In this document: in pieces, positions 1-9,726 of the stretch
Layout of the letters: the number at the start of each line of letters is the position of its first letter
How positions within the stretch are numbered: the stretch's first letter is position 1
From: Macrotis lagotis
Lineage: Eukaryota > Chordata > Mammalia > Peramelemorphia > Peramelidae
Assembly: GCF_037893015.1 (NCBI RefSeq)
Contig: NC_133666.1
Span: 459,574,594-459,638,593 of the forward strand
Reading direction: 5' to 3'
Length of the DNA stretch: 64,000 bases
Translations under genes and position numbers: made by a program
Notes under the pieces: generated by a model
The model's input: only the letters and a program-made list of their open reading frames with translations
Databases searched by the model: none
Told to the model about the DNA's origin: nothing

Positions 1-91
1 TGTTTATTAATATAACAATAATTTTTTATATCACCACAATCATTTCTGTATCTTTTTCTCCTCCTGGAGAGCTACCCATTATAACAAAGAT

Positions 92-166
92 ACACACACA
101 CACACACATATATATGTGTGTGTGTGTGTATGTGTGTGTGTGTGTGTGTGTGTGTATACATATATA

Positions 167-203
<37 letters not shown>
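92..203. repeat. Compound microsatellite (CA)n-(TA)n-(TG)n-(TA)n
   Basis: A CA tract is followed directly by TA and TG tracts, interrupted by TATG units, and ends in a TA tract that abuts a SINE fragment. The CA and TG arms are complementary. Confidence 0.95.
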
Positions 204-289
204 GATTTTGCAAGGCAAATGGGGTTAAGTGGCTTGCCCAAGGTCACACAGCTAGGTAATTATTAAGTGTCTGAGGCCGGATTTGAAAC
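204..289 (-). mobile_element. WSINE1-type SINE, 3' part
   Basis: The plus strand reads TTGCAAGGCAAATGGGG, the CACACAGCTAGGTAATTA block and AAGTGTCTGAGGCCGG. This is the reverse complement of the SINE tail seen many times in this window. The 5' head is missing. It lies in an EMILIN2 intron. Confidence 0.9.
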
Positions 290-466
290 AGAGAAAAGAA
301 ATTCAGCAAAACTCACCAATCCATTGAAAAAAAAATATGACTTTATATACAGTATTCCAAGTCCAAAGATCTTGTCTTCTGCAAAAGAGATATCTGTTCA
401 CAGCTCTTTTTGAGGACCAAGGTTAGCCTTTATATAATTTTATAATATTCTCCTTCTGTTATTTTG

Positions 467-606
467 TGGTGCAGTGGACAAAGAGCTGGGCTTGGAGTTA
501 GGAACACCTGAGTTCAAGTTTGGCCTCAGACACTCACTTAGCTGTGTGACCTTGGGCAAATTTGACTCAGTTTTCTTAACTGTAAGAAGGAGACGATAAT
601 AGTTAC
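467..606 (+). mobile_element. tRNA-derived CORE/MIR-type SINE
   Basis: It reads GTGGTGCAGTGGACAAAGAG, then TTCAAGTTTGGCCTCAGAC, TAGCTGTGTGACCTTGGGC and a TCAGTTTTCTTAACTGTAAG CORE tail. It is an old, diverged copy. Confidence 0.8.
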
Positions 607-955
607 TATTGTGTACGTTATTTTCTTGGTTTTGCACACTTTGTATCAAGTCATACAAATGTTTCCATGTTTCTTTATATTCATCATCTTTATCAATTCT
701 TATAGAACAATAATATTCCATTACATTCATGTAAACCCAGCTGATGGGTCCTTATATTGTTTCCATTTCTTTGATACCACAAAAAGTGCTGTTAAAAATA
801 TGATGGTGTATATGGAGTCTTTTTTTAGTGTTCTCCTTGGGATAGAAGTTCAGTAACAATCTCTGGTTCAAAGAATGATTATTTTAGTCCCTTAATTTAC
901 ATAATTCCAAACTGCTACCCAGAATATGTTTAACAATTCACAATTTTTCATTGGT
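607..955 (-). mobile_element. L1 3' fragment
   Basis: On the minus strand, translation gives NVMEYYCSIRI and EYKETWKHLYDLIQSVQNQ, the L1 ORF2 C-terminal pattern (MEYYCSI, then a W..LYDLI block). It continues into the part that reads CTACCCAGAATATG on the plus strand. It is 5'-truncated and decayed. Confidence 0.8.
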
Positions 956-1014
956 GTGGTGGGGAAGAAGCATTTTTTAGAAATCATCACAAAGCAGTAG
1001 TTTGTTTGAAAGGA

Positions 1015-1140
1015 TCTTGACCATGTTACTTTGAGCAAATGACTTACTTCTCTGCTTCAGTTTCCCCAAATGTAAAATGGGGATACTATCTTCCAGAGTG
1101 GCTGAGAGGATCAAATGAGAGTTTTGTGAAGTAAAGCAGT
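1015..1140 (+). mobile_element. MIR-type SINE fragment
   Basis: It carries TGAGCAAATGACTTACTTCT, CAGTTTCCCCAAATGTAAAA and a GGATCAAATGAGAG tail. The stretch to 1,627 shows nothing further. Confidence 0.7.
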
Positions 1141-1627
1141 ACAGGTGTGATCCCAGTTTTTCTTAAGTTACACCAGTAGAGCTGGTTCTTTCCTACTAAA
1201 TTGGAAAGTCTTTGCTGCTGGTTCTATTAATGAACATGGTTCATCATCCTTTTTATTTTGGCCATAGCAGCTCCTGACAATATTCTATTGAGTGTTTGGT
1301 TTATGTTCTAAGGAATATGGATATCTAAGTCTAAGGAACCCATATCGAAATACCACAGACTTCTAAAAGAATTATTGTAGTTATTGTTTTTTGCGATCTC
1401 AGAGCCTTCCCCTGATAACTTCCCTGTAGTCAGTAGAATCCTGAAATCTAAGTGAAAGCCCAAGGAAGATGTTGGGTTTCTGGGGTTGATGGAAAGCCAA
1501 TATACATGTTCATTTAACCATAAAGAAAAACATATTGTTGTTTCTATCAGTGACATAGGAGTACAATATTATTAACTAGTTACATATTAGGATTTTATGT
1601 TAATATTTGACAATTTTTATTTTGCAG

Positions 1628-1663
1628 GATATCCCAAACCACCATCTCCTGTGGATTCGCAAG
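1628..1663 (+). CDS. EMILIN2: EMILIN2 internal exon, 36 nt (third from last)
   Basis: A TTTGCAG acceptor precedes this exon and a GTAATA donor follows it. Read with two leading bases completing a glycine codon, it gives YPKPPSPVDSQ and leaves one base for the next exon. The phase then joins to the next exon as Gly-Ile-Pro-Pro. A short proline-rich linker before the C1q domain fits the EMILIN architecture of EMI domain, coiled coil, Pro/Gly-rich stretch and gC1q. The assignment rests on phase continuity and position, because 36 nt is too short to recognise on its own. Confidence 0.8.
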
Positions 1664-2109
1664 GTAATAGTGGGTATCACAGAGACTGTATAGAGCCTTA
1701 CAGCAATTCTGTGGCCAGGGCACGGTCCTTTTCTATTCAGCCCAAGTAGATAAAAAGAAGCTATTGCAGGTGATGGTCAAACTTTGTTTCTCAACGAGAT
1801 TGAATTAATTCCTGAGAAATAGAACTTTGCTTCATAAATCTTTCTGCCTTGTTTACATCCTAGATTCCATGTGTGTGTATGGGTCTGCTACAAACCTGTC
1901 ATATTAAGACTTTATGGGTCTCAGACCGCATCACATTTTCCTAGTGACTCTGTGGAACTGGCGTCCCCAAATCTGCCCACCCAGATTCCTCAGCTCCCAG
2001 ACTCTTGCCTTCAAAGGCATTCTGCAACTTGGGACACTAATGTAATAAGCCTGAAGGACATGGTAGTGGTTGCTGTTTCAAGTCAGAAGAAATCTGGTGC
2101 TGTCCTCTA

Positions 2110-2245
2110 GAGACTTAAAGCTGGAAGGGGCTTTTCAGGTCTAGTTCAGCCTTTTTAGTTTTTTAAACTAGGAAACTAATGGGTCAGAGTGGGGGGAAAT
2201 GACTTGCCCAGGGTCACAGACAGTAAGTGACCAGAGGCAGCTCTT
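2110..2245 (-). mobile_element. MIR-type SINE fragment
   Basis: The plus strand reads AAACTAGGAAACTAATGGGT followed by ATGACTTGCCCAGGGTCACA, the reverse complement of the MIR core. Apart from EMILIN2 exons, the remaining DNA from 1,664 to 2,970 shows only a C11 run at 2,634-2,644. Confidence 0.65.
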
Positions 2246-2396
2246 TCCTCTCTATCTGCCTGTTCCCTTGACTTTTATTCTCCATTCTTCCCCCCGCCCC
2301 GTCACCCCCAAACAGACAATGCAATAGCCTGGGAATGGGATGGAACACCCCAGCCCAAAGAGCTCTGACAAATCAGTTTCATTTCCTCTCTTTTAG

Positions 2397-2525
2397 GGAT
2401 TCCTCCTGCCTCTCTGGTGTCGTTTTCTGCCGGTCTGACTCAGAAACCTTTCCCGAGTGAAGCGGGTGTGGTCCTCTTCAATAAAGTGCTTGTGAATGAT
2501 GGGGAGTTTTATGATCCAAACACTG
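2397..2525 (+). CDS. EMILIN2: EMILIN2 penultimate exon, start of the C1q domain
   Basis: The acceptor is CTCTTTTAG and the donor is G|GTAAGT. The 129 nt encode [20 protein letters not shown] and then a stretch ending in FYDPNTG. This is the first beta-strands of a globular C1q domain, with the usual VSFSAGL opening and the FNKVLVND...YDPNTG block. The exon enters with two bases and leaves with one, so it joins in phase to both neighbours. A competing open frame on the opposite strand here is a shadow. Confidence 0.95.
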
Positions 2526-2969
2526 GTAAGTTTTTGAGAGAAATAGAGTTGGGGTGATGAGACATCTCTTGAGTTCAGCTTCCTCTCCCATGTTCTCTTT
2601 TCTAGTCCTTTGACCCCAATGTGTTGGGAAACACCCCCCCCCCCAGTCCCCATAATATATGTGGGATCCTGTCTGGGAGAGATGGGCAGCAATATCAGGT
2701 GTGGACACCAAGTACTAAAGAGGGTCAGGATTACATCATTTGTATTCTTCCCAACAATTCTGTTTTTAAAAAAGAAACTTTGCCTCAACTCACATGCAGC
2801 AAAATAGCCTGTGCTTTAGGGATCTGGAGACCAATATGCAATAACATTTTCTTGTTATTAGATCAACATTCTTGTCCCCAGCATGCACTAGTCAATAGAA
2901 CCGATTTTGGCAAGGTTCTCTAAACGGTCCTCCCACAGGCCCTTTGTCCATAAGAATCACCAGAGCCTT

Positions 2970-3060
2970 CCTTGTTTATCTTTATCTGACACTTTGTAAG
3001 CGTGCACCATGTGCTTTACACATAAAGACAAAAGACATAAAGAGACAGAGAGAAGGGAAA
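2970..3060 (-). mobile_element. L2 3'-end fragment
   Basis: It shows the antisense L2 tail pattern: TTTATCTGACACTTTGTAAG, then CACCATGTGCTTTACACATA with an AAAGACAAAAGAC run. It is diverged. A similar weak match lies at about 3,590-3,650. Confidence 0.5.
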
Positions 3061-3944
3061 AAAAAGATGGCAGGAAATCAAATTCTCTTCTTAATGGGGA
3101 TGGGAACTATGCATATTGTATGCTGTCAACATAACTTGGGACAAAACCAGCCCTATCCTCATCCTCTAGGGTGCAAAGTGAAACAATAGGAGGGACATTA
3201 TTGGCTTCCTTTAGGAGGGAACAGCCTGCCTTCCAGTTCCAAGCCCTGTGACTTAGGCTCCCAGCCCTGCCCTGGAACTTCTTGCTGTTCCAGACCCCAA
3301 GCTGTGGAGCCTGCTAAGCCCAGGTTAAAAAAAATTCATTCTTCTAGTCCATTTGATCAGTTAGTTTTTCATCCCAGGAGTTGGGCACAATAGAAGGATG
3401 GAAGAAAATAAATTGAAAACATCAGGGAGCAATTTAAAAAATATAAGGCGTTATTGGCAGCATGCCTAGGGAAAACTTTTTTTAAAAAAAATCAGAAAAA
3501 AAAGTCATTTTCTTAAAGAATCTCCTGGGGAGCAGAAGGTCTCAGACCTTTTATTGTACAGTATGGGGAGGAACAGACAACATAGCCTAGCAAACATTTA
3601 TGATGTGCCTGCTCCATGAGGACAAAACAAAAACTGTGCTAGAAGAGATTCCTAATTTAGGCTTTGTATCCCTTGTTTGTTAGTATCTAAATAAAGCTAT
3701 TTACGTGTTTTAAGATCCTCAAAAGGCTCACTTTTGTCAGCTTTTCTAATTTCTTTATCAAGAGCAAGAATTGGAGAAGTATATTGTAGAAGAAAAAAAT
3801 CTGGCTGCAGCCCTCTTCAGAGTTACTTCCATTCCAATGAGAATAACTATTTCCATTAGAAAGTGATTTCTTTTCAATCAACCAGTCACCCATCATTTAG
3901 GGAACATTCAGACACAGGCAAAAGGTTCCACACTCAGGGAGTTT

Positions 3945-4185
3945 ACCTTCTAATGGGGAAAATAATTTATAGTGTTCATTATGTGACAGGCTCCTTGGTT
4001 TTTTAACTTGATCCTTCCAATGCTGGAACTTGGGGCTATTATGATCTTCTCCATTTTACAGACAGGGAAACTGAGGCAGGGAACAGTTAAGTGATTTGCC
4101 CAGGGTTAATAGCTAGATTTGAACTTGGATCTTCTTGATTCCAAACTCAACACTGTCCACTACACCATCTACCTGCCTTAGTTGA
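3945..4185 (-). mobile_element. MIR-type SINE
   Basis: The plus strand has CATTTTACAGACAGGGAAAC, TGATTTGCCCAGGGTTAATA, then GAACTTGGATCTTC and CTGTCCACTACACCATC, a near full-length reverse MIR/CORE-SINE. From 4,190 to 5,250 no repeat or gene was recognised. Confidence 0.8.
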
Positions 4186-5253
4186 GTTGTATGTATATAA
4201 AAAGATATATACAGAGTAAATGAAGAGCATTAGCAGCTGGGGGGTATCACAAATACTAGGTAGAGGCATATAAAGAGAGCATTCCAAAAGCATGAAAATA
4301 TATTCTTCCTCTTTCCTATTACTTGGATCCTTTGACCTTTACCATCCCTAACCAGCCTTCAAAGATGGGCTGAGGTCCCCCTCCTCCCAGGAGGTCTTTA
4401 GGCAGCATTTACCTCATCTTTTCTTGAACCTAATTCCTTAGTCAATAATAAGCATTTGGCCTTGAGTTAAATGCATTGTCACCTGTCTGGTCTGACTTCC
4501 CAAGTCAGACTTTTTCCATATCCTTGGGAAGCCCCTCTTTGCCCATCCCACCTATTATGTAAGTGGGTCATCAGTAACTCCTTATTGAATGAATAACTGC
4601 ATGGTGATGCTTTCCTGTAGGTAAATGATCCTGTAGACAAAACGCCCCTGCCCTCTATTTTCATCATAAATGTGGTCCATCAGTGCACTGGTTATGGTGC
4701 TTGTGGATGAACTGGTCTGGTCTTGATGTTCTTCAGGAATTAAACCAGAAAGGTTCTTATTTTTCTCCTTAGATCTCTTAAAGGGGGCAAAGCTAGTCAC
4801 CCATTTCTGGGTACTCCACCCTGATTCCTGGGTCCTAGTAGATGGAAAGGCCAAGGCACATTCGACCTTTAAGCTCACCCTGCTCTCTGCCAAGGATCAC
4901 CCCTGCAGCTGTTTTTTCTTGGACCATGATAGAATGTAGTTCAGAAGCCTCTTGGGGTGGCTTTGAATTGTTTTACAGCTGTGGACAGTGGGATTTTATA
5001 AGTCACCTCACAACAGCTTGAGGAAAAAAAAATGTTCATGAGTTCACAAAATTTGCATTTACCTATTTTTTAAACTCTCCCTTTGTCCCCAGCTGCCTCT
5101 TCCACAACCTTCTGACTTTGGGCAGACAGGCCAGCTGCTTATTGAAAGCAGTTAAATGAACATCAATAGGGTGGGCAGTTAGAACTATAACCCTGCAGCT
5201 TAGCCATCAAGACAGATTCCTAACTACTTTGGGAGTCAGTATTTTTCAAGAAA

Positions 5254-5458
5254 AAAGTTAAATGTGTGATCTCATTAGCTTTCTTGCTCAGTACCTTTTT
5301 TCTTGGTGCTCTGTGGACCATATCATGCTTTCCCTAGTTTCTCCCCTCTGCGGAAGTTATCATGCTCATTTCTTGGTATTTTGCTCAGCCATGCAGATTA
5401 TAAATTTGGGTGTTTCCAACTTGAGTCTTTGGACAGTGAAGGGCCTAACCAAGAAACT
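5254..5458 (+). repeat. Local direct repeat copy A (pairs with 6,497-6,709)
   Basis: It begins AAAGTTAAATGTGTGATCTC, continues through TGGTGCTCTGTGGACCATAT, and ends GGCCTAACCAAGAAACT. The same blocks recur in the same order and orientation 1.24 kb downstream. Copy A has a private insertion around CTCCCCTCTGCGGAAGTTAT and lacks about 35 bases present in copy B. It lies in the last EMILIN2 intron. Confidence 0.9.
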
Positions 5459-5817
5459 CTCGAAACAGCATAAAAGAGGAACAATGAGATTTGAGCATAC
5501 AATTTTTCATGAAATAAGAGATGGAAGCAGTCATGATAGCTTCTATAAATGAAATAGGCACAGTACACATGGAACTAAAAACTGTTCAAAAATATCTGTC
5601 TCCTCAGTTTAAGGGGAAAGGTTATCCTGGTGATTTGATGCTGTTATATTGGAATTTCATGCTCTAATTAAGACTGTTACAGTTAGAAAAGAAGACAAAG
5701 ACCTACTTGAGTAAGAATGATTTGTAAGAAAATACATATCAGGATTGGGATTTAGGCTTTGTGGTCAGGTGTATGGGGGTTTGTGTTTTTGCTAGTGTCT
5801 CATCACTTAAAAAGGTT

Positions 5818-5936
5818 TTTTTTTTTTTTGCAAGGCTATGGAGTGACTTGCCCAAGGTCATACAACTAAGTATCAAGTGTTTGAGGCTAGATTTGAACTC
5901 AGGTCTTATCCTCTATCCACTAACCTGCCCCTTTTT
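5818..5936 (-). mobile_element. WSINE1-type SINE
   Basis: A poly-T start is followed by TTTGCAAGGCTATGGAGTGA and CTTGCCCAAGGTCATACAAC, ending CTATCCACTAACCTGCCCC. It is an older copy that has lost its middle and lies 71 bases before the last EMILIN2 exon. Confidence 0.8.
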
Positions 5937-6007
5937 GTTCCATGGGGTTTTTTGGTTGTTTTTATTTTTTGGTTTGTATAAACTCAGCACTTGTCTCTTT
6001 TTCCTAG

Positions 6008-6345
6008 GGATCTTTACTGCCCCATATGATGGTCGATACCTGATTACTGCCATCCTCACTCCAGAGAGAGATGAGTATGTGGAAGCCGTCTTATCCGTCT
6101 CTAATGCCAGTGTGGCCCAGTTGCACACAGCTGGGTACAGAAGAGAACTCTTGGAATATCACAGACCCCGGGGGGGATTGCACACCTGTGGTGGAACAGG
6201 GACTTTCCATCTCATTGTCCACCTGAAAGCAGGAGATGAGGTGAACATTGTGGTCACGGGGGGCAGGCTGGCCCACACAGACTTTGATGAAATGTACTCC
6301 ACATTTAGTGGAGTTTTCCTCTATCCTTTCCTTTCCCACATCTAG
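6008..6345 (+). CDS. EMILIN2: EMILIN2 terminal exon: rest of the C1q domain and stop
   Basis: EMILIN2 (elastin microfibril interfacer 2) is a secreted extracellular-matrix glycoprotein that trimerises through its C-terminal gC1q domain. The exon starts after TTTTTCCTAG and encodes 111 residues plus a TAG stop. It begins GIFTAPYDGRYLITAILTP, the conserved aromatic C1q signature, and ends YSTFSGVFLYPFLSHI, the hydrophobic C-terminus typical of EMILIN C1q domains. One N-glycosylation sequon (NAS, in SVSNASVA) is visible. EMILIN2 is preferred over EMILIN1 or the multimerins because the next gene is LPIN2 in convergent orientation, the mammalian arrangement. The EMI domain, coiled coil and large central exon lie left of the window. 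The reading frame is intact. Confidence 0.95.
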
Positions 6346-6382
6346 ACTGGCTTAGATCGAGGGAAGGGTTAAAGAGTGTTGT

Positions 6383-6388
6383 AATAAA
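6383..6388 (+). terminator. EMILIN2: EMILIN2 proximal poly(A) signal AATAAA
   Basis: A canonical AATAAA lies 37 bases past the stop, in GTAATAAACTC. It would give a very short 3' UTR. Use of the site is inferred; only the hexamer is seen. Confidence 0.5.
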
Positions 6389-6496
6389 CTCTGAAGCTTT
6401 AATATATTCAGTTGATGTATGTAAATTGTAAAATCTTTCATGACCCCTGTTGCCTTTATTGAAGGAAAGGTTCAGATTTTTTAAGACCTATTTTTT

Positions 6497-6709
6497 AAAG
6501 TTAAATGTGTGATCTCATTAGCTTTCTTGCTCAGTACCTTTTTTCTTGGTGCTCTGTGGACCATATCGTGCTTTCCCTAGTTTCATTTCTTGCTGTTTTG
6601 CTCAGCCACATAGGAAATAGCAGCAGCAGGTCTTCCAGGGGATGCAGATTATAAATTTGGGCATTTCCAACTTGAATCTTTGGACAGTGAAGGGCCTAAC
6701 CAAGAAACT
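6497..6709 (+). repeat. Local direct repeat copy B
   Basis: Partner of copy A, lying just past the proximal EMILIN2 poly(A) signal. It shares the ends AAAGTTAAATGTGTGATCTC and GGCCTAACCAAGAAACT but carries a private insertion, CATAGGAAATAGCAGCAGCA, and its flank. The match stops sharply after AAGAAACT. Confidence 0.9.
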
Positions 6710-7421
6710 AGGGAAAGCATGATATGGACAACACATCTCACACATTCACACACACATACAGTTACTCTCATACCAAACTTTTTCATTCCTTCAACCAAGC
6801 AACTTGAAAATCTACTTTATTTCTCATGCTTAGGACTCAATCGCATCCTCCCTAATTTGAAAGCATTTGCCCTCAGTTATATTATCAGACCTTGCATCTC
6901 TGTAGCTGAAACCCTGAGTCATTTCATACTACTTGGAGATGATAGTTGATGGCATGGTGGTAGATGGAGTGCTTCCTCCTAAGAGGGCTGTTGGCTTCCA
7001 AGGCTCCTTTTCTTGTCTGGAAGCTGGTTTCAGACCACAGGCTTTGAGAGCTAAGTTAATGACTCTGCTAATTTCTTCCAAAGAGCAGAACCAGAGAATT
7101 GTCCTTCCTTAGAAGAGGGGAGGGCATATGCCCTTCTGGTTACGTCACAACACTGATACCTTTCATCTACAGGGTAAAAGTTTAAACACTGAAGTGTCTA
7201 TTTGTGATGCCATCAGAGGAATAGGATCCTTGGGGTTTCAAAATTATTCTCCTTACAACTTCCACCTGAAACTATATGTGACTTTGGAAAAGTCACCCTT
7301 GCCCCTGTCTTCTGGGCTCATTTCTCCTGAGTGTGGGGAAAATTAAGACTAAATATATTTGGTTAGCCAGCTGGGCTCCTCAGATGACGTGTACATTGTG
7401 AGTGCAAAGACAAGGAGTACC

Positions 7422-7427
7422 AATAAA
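7422..7427 (+). terminator. EMILIN2: Candidate distal poly(A) signal for EMILIN2
   Basis: An AATAAA is followed 20-65 bases later by T- and GT-rich sequence (TTTGGTGTGTTCTTTTTTGG), the layout of a cleavage site with its downstream element. It would extend the EMILIN2 3' UTR to about 1.1 kb and would place duplication copy B inside the transcript. Choosing between this and the proximal signal needs transcript data. Confidence 0.4.
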
Positions 7428-7949
7428 AAAAAAGGTCAAAATCATACAAATGTTAACTTGCTCAAGTTTGGTGTGTTCTTTTTTGGATGGGGAAAGGGGA
7501 AGGGAAGGCTCAAAGAAGGTTAAAAGACTGAGGAGGGGTCAAGGGGAGGGAAAGGAAAAGATAAGATACATGAAAGCTAAAAAGAAGATAGCAATCTGAA
7601 CTGTAAACTTAAAAAATTACCAAGCTGTGTACTTGCCTTTTTGGGTGTGTAAATGCAGACCAGATGTGAATGGATTGAGTATTTCCCCCACATGATCCCT
7701 GCAGCTAAAGGGAAGAGCGCCTCTGAAGGGACATTTTAAATTTATATTTAATCAACAGTCTGCCCAAGCTGATGAGATCAAATGCTTATTACTTCACTGC
7801 ATAGTTCAGTAATAGACACTAGTTTAAAATCATTTTGGTTTCTAAGCAACAAAAGGCTCAACATAAAACTTATTACATCTCTTAAAAAACTGAGGTCATC
7901 TTGAGAAATATAGATTACTAATAAATTTTACATATTATCTCAAATAACA

Positions 7950-8178
7950 ACAGCAGCTTACATTTATATAGTGCTTATTATCTGCCAGGCCCTCTGTGAA
8001 GCACTCATCTGATCCTTACAACAGCCTTAGAGGTGGGTGCTATTATTATTCCCATTTTACAGATAGCAGTTAAGGAAATTGCTCTGGGTCACTCAGTTGG
8101 ATATCTGAGGCTGGTTTTGAACTCGGTTCTTCTTACTCCAGACCTAGCACTCTATCCACTGTACCACCAGTTGCCTCA
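7950..8178 (-). mobile_element. MIR-type SINE
   Basis: The plus strand has TTTATATAGTGCTTATTATC, GATCCTTACAACAGCC, CCCATTTTACAGATAGC and CTATCCACTGTACCACC. It is a reverse-oriented, nearly full-length copy in the EMILIN2-LPIN2 intergenic region. Confidence 0.85.
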
Positions 8179-8324
8179 AATATATACAAATGGATTGAAC
8201 TAGACTTCAATATCTCATTTGATCCTCAAAACAATCCTTTATTTTATAGACAAACACAAGGTCATAGATTTAGGAAAGATCTCCAAGGCATCTATAGTCC
8301 CAACTTGCTCATTTTACAGATTAG

Positions 8325-8545
8325 AGCAGCTGGTAGCACAATGGACAGTGATAGAAGATCTGAGTTCAAATTTGAGCTCAGATACTTATTACCTGTGTGA
8401 CTCTGGGAAAGCCACTTGACTACTCTCTGCCTCAGTTTTCTTATCTGTAATGGGGATAAAAAGTGTCTACCTCCCAGAGTAGTAGTTATGAGCAAATAAG
8501 ATTTTTGTTAAGCACTTTGCAAACATTAACGTGTTTTATAAATAT
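8325..8545 (+). mobile_element. tRNA-derived CORE-SINE
   Basis: It runs from AGCAGCTGGTAGCACAATGG through GAGTTCAAATTTGAGCTCAG and TCAGTTTTCTTATCTGTAAT to AAGCACTTTGCAAACATTAA. A second, more decayed MIR-like copy follows at about 8,610-8,770. Confidence 0.85.
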
Positions 8546-8889
8546 TATCTATTTATTTACACAGTGCCTCATATATGTTACTCCATATGCGAGGGCTCTG
8601 TATTAGGATATGAGGGATCTTGGTTAAAGTGAGGCCTCTGTCGCTTATCTGTGTGACTGAAGCAAACCACTTAACCTAGCTCTGGAATACAATTTTCTCA
8701 TCTGTAAGAGAGATGGAATTGAAGATGAATGAACTCTAGGGTCACTTTTAGCATTAGAATCTATTACGACTTGTCCAGCATTTTGTTCCCTTATGACCCA
8801 TGTCATTTGAACCATGAATTCTTGCTAGTTGGAGAATAATAAGGTGGGCTAGTTATTACTAATTCTTAATATATGAACCCTACAGGCAT

Positions 8890-9033
8890 TTTTTTCTTTT
8901 TTTTTTTTTAGGTTTTGCAAAGCAATGGGATTGTGGGGCTTTCCCAAGGCCACACAATTAGGTAGTGTCTGAGGCCACATATTTACTCAGGTCCTGACTC
9001 CAGGGCCGGACTGCTCCACCTAGCCGCGCCCCC
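8890..9033 (-). mobile_element. WSINE1-type SINE with TSD ACAGGCAT
   Basis: A poly-T start leads to TTTTGCAAAGCAATGGGATT and ends at CCACCTAGCCGCGCCCCC. The 8-base target-site duplication ACAGGCAT is exact on both sides (8,882-8,889 and 9,034-9,041). Confidence 0.9.
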
Positions 9034-9075
9034 ACAGGCATATTTGAACCTTGAACTCATGCTAGTTGGATCTTG

Positions 9076-9312
9076 GCAAGTAGGTGGTACAGTGGATAGA
9101 GTACTGGGTTTGGAGTCAGGAAGACTCATCATCCTCAGTTCAAACCTGGCCTAAACTGCCTACCTTTGTAACCAAGGGCAAGTCACTTAAGTTTGCCTCA
9201 GTTGCTCATCTGTAAAATAAGCTGGAGAAGGAAATCACTCCAGTGTATATCTCTGTGAAGAAAACTTCTAACTAGGGTCATGAAGAGTCGGGACACAATT
9301 GAACACAATAAT
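9076..9312 (+). mobile_element. MAR1-like tRNA-derived SINE, full length
   Basis: It has the head AAGTAGGTGGTACAGTGGAT and the middle GCTCATCTGTAAAATAAGCT. The 3' part contains GGAGAAGGAAATCACTCCAG and GGTCATGAAGAGTCGGGACA, the long tail that separates this marsupial CORE-SINE family from the shorter WSINE1 type. Confidence 0.8.
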
Positions 9313-9402
9313 AGCAATTAGGATTTCTTCAGATGCTTTGGTTAGTCTTAATTGGTTAAATGCCATCTTAAACAAGGAGAAAAAAAATGCAGCGTTCTAG
9401 AG

Positions 9403-9726
9403 CAGGGCTGTCCAAAATGTGCCTGCTGGGTGATTTTATACTGCCACCTGTGGGTTTAGTAAATGCTGAGCTACTGTAGAGCCCTCACTAAAATAGCAAA
9501 TCAAAATATATTGTCTATTGCTTCAATAAAACTTTTTAAAAATAAGGTTGGGGGCGGCTAGGTGGCACAGTGGACAGAGCACCGAGCCTGGAGTCTTGAG
9601 TACCTGTTCAAATTCGGCCTCACTTAATAATTACCTAGCTGTGTGGCCTTGGGCAAGACACTTAACCCCACTGCCTTGCAAAAAAACTAAATAAAAAAGA
9701 AAAAATAGTAAGGTTGGACAGCCCTG
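9403..9726. mobile_element. Non-autonomous hAT DNA transposon, both ends present, with nested SINE
   Basis: Perfect 13-bp terminal inverted repeats CAGGGCTGTCCAA (9,403-9,415) and TTGGACAGCCCTG (9,714-9,726) are visible. They are flanked by 8-bp duplications TTCTAGAG and CTCTAGAG (one mismatch). The length without the SINE is about 160 bp and there is no coding capacity. The 8-bp target duplication and the CAGGG...CCCTG ends are hAT features; a Charlie-like group is likely. Confidence 0.9.
9551..9708 (+). mobile_element. WSINE1-type SINE nested in the hAT element
   Basis: It runs from GGGGCGGCTAGGTGGCACAG to TGCCTTGCAAAAAAACTAAA. The target-site duplication TAAGGTTG lies at 9,543-9,550 and 9,709-9,716, so the SINE landed close to the right end of the transposon. 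From 9,735 to 11,320 no further repeat or gene was recognised. Confidence 0.93.

Noticed and set aside
2393-2788. 131-codon minus-strand open frame over an EMILIN2 exon
   Set aside because: It is the antisense shadow of the C1q-opening exon plus intron; the plus-strand reading has matching splice sites and homology.
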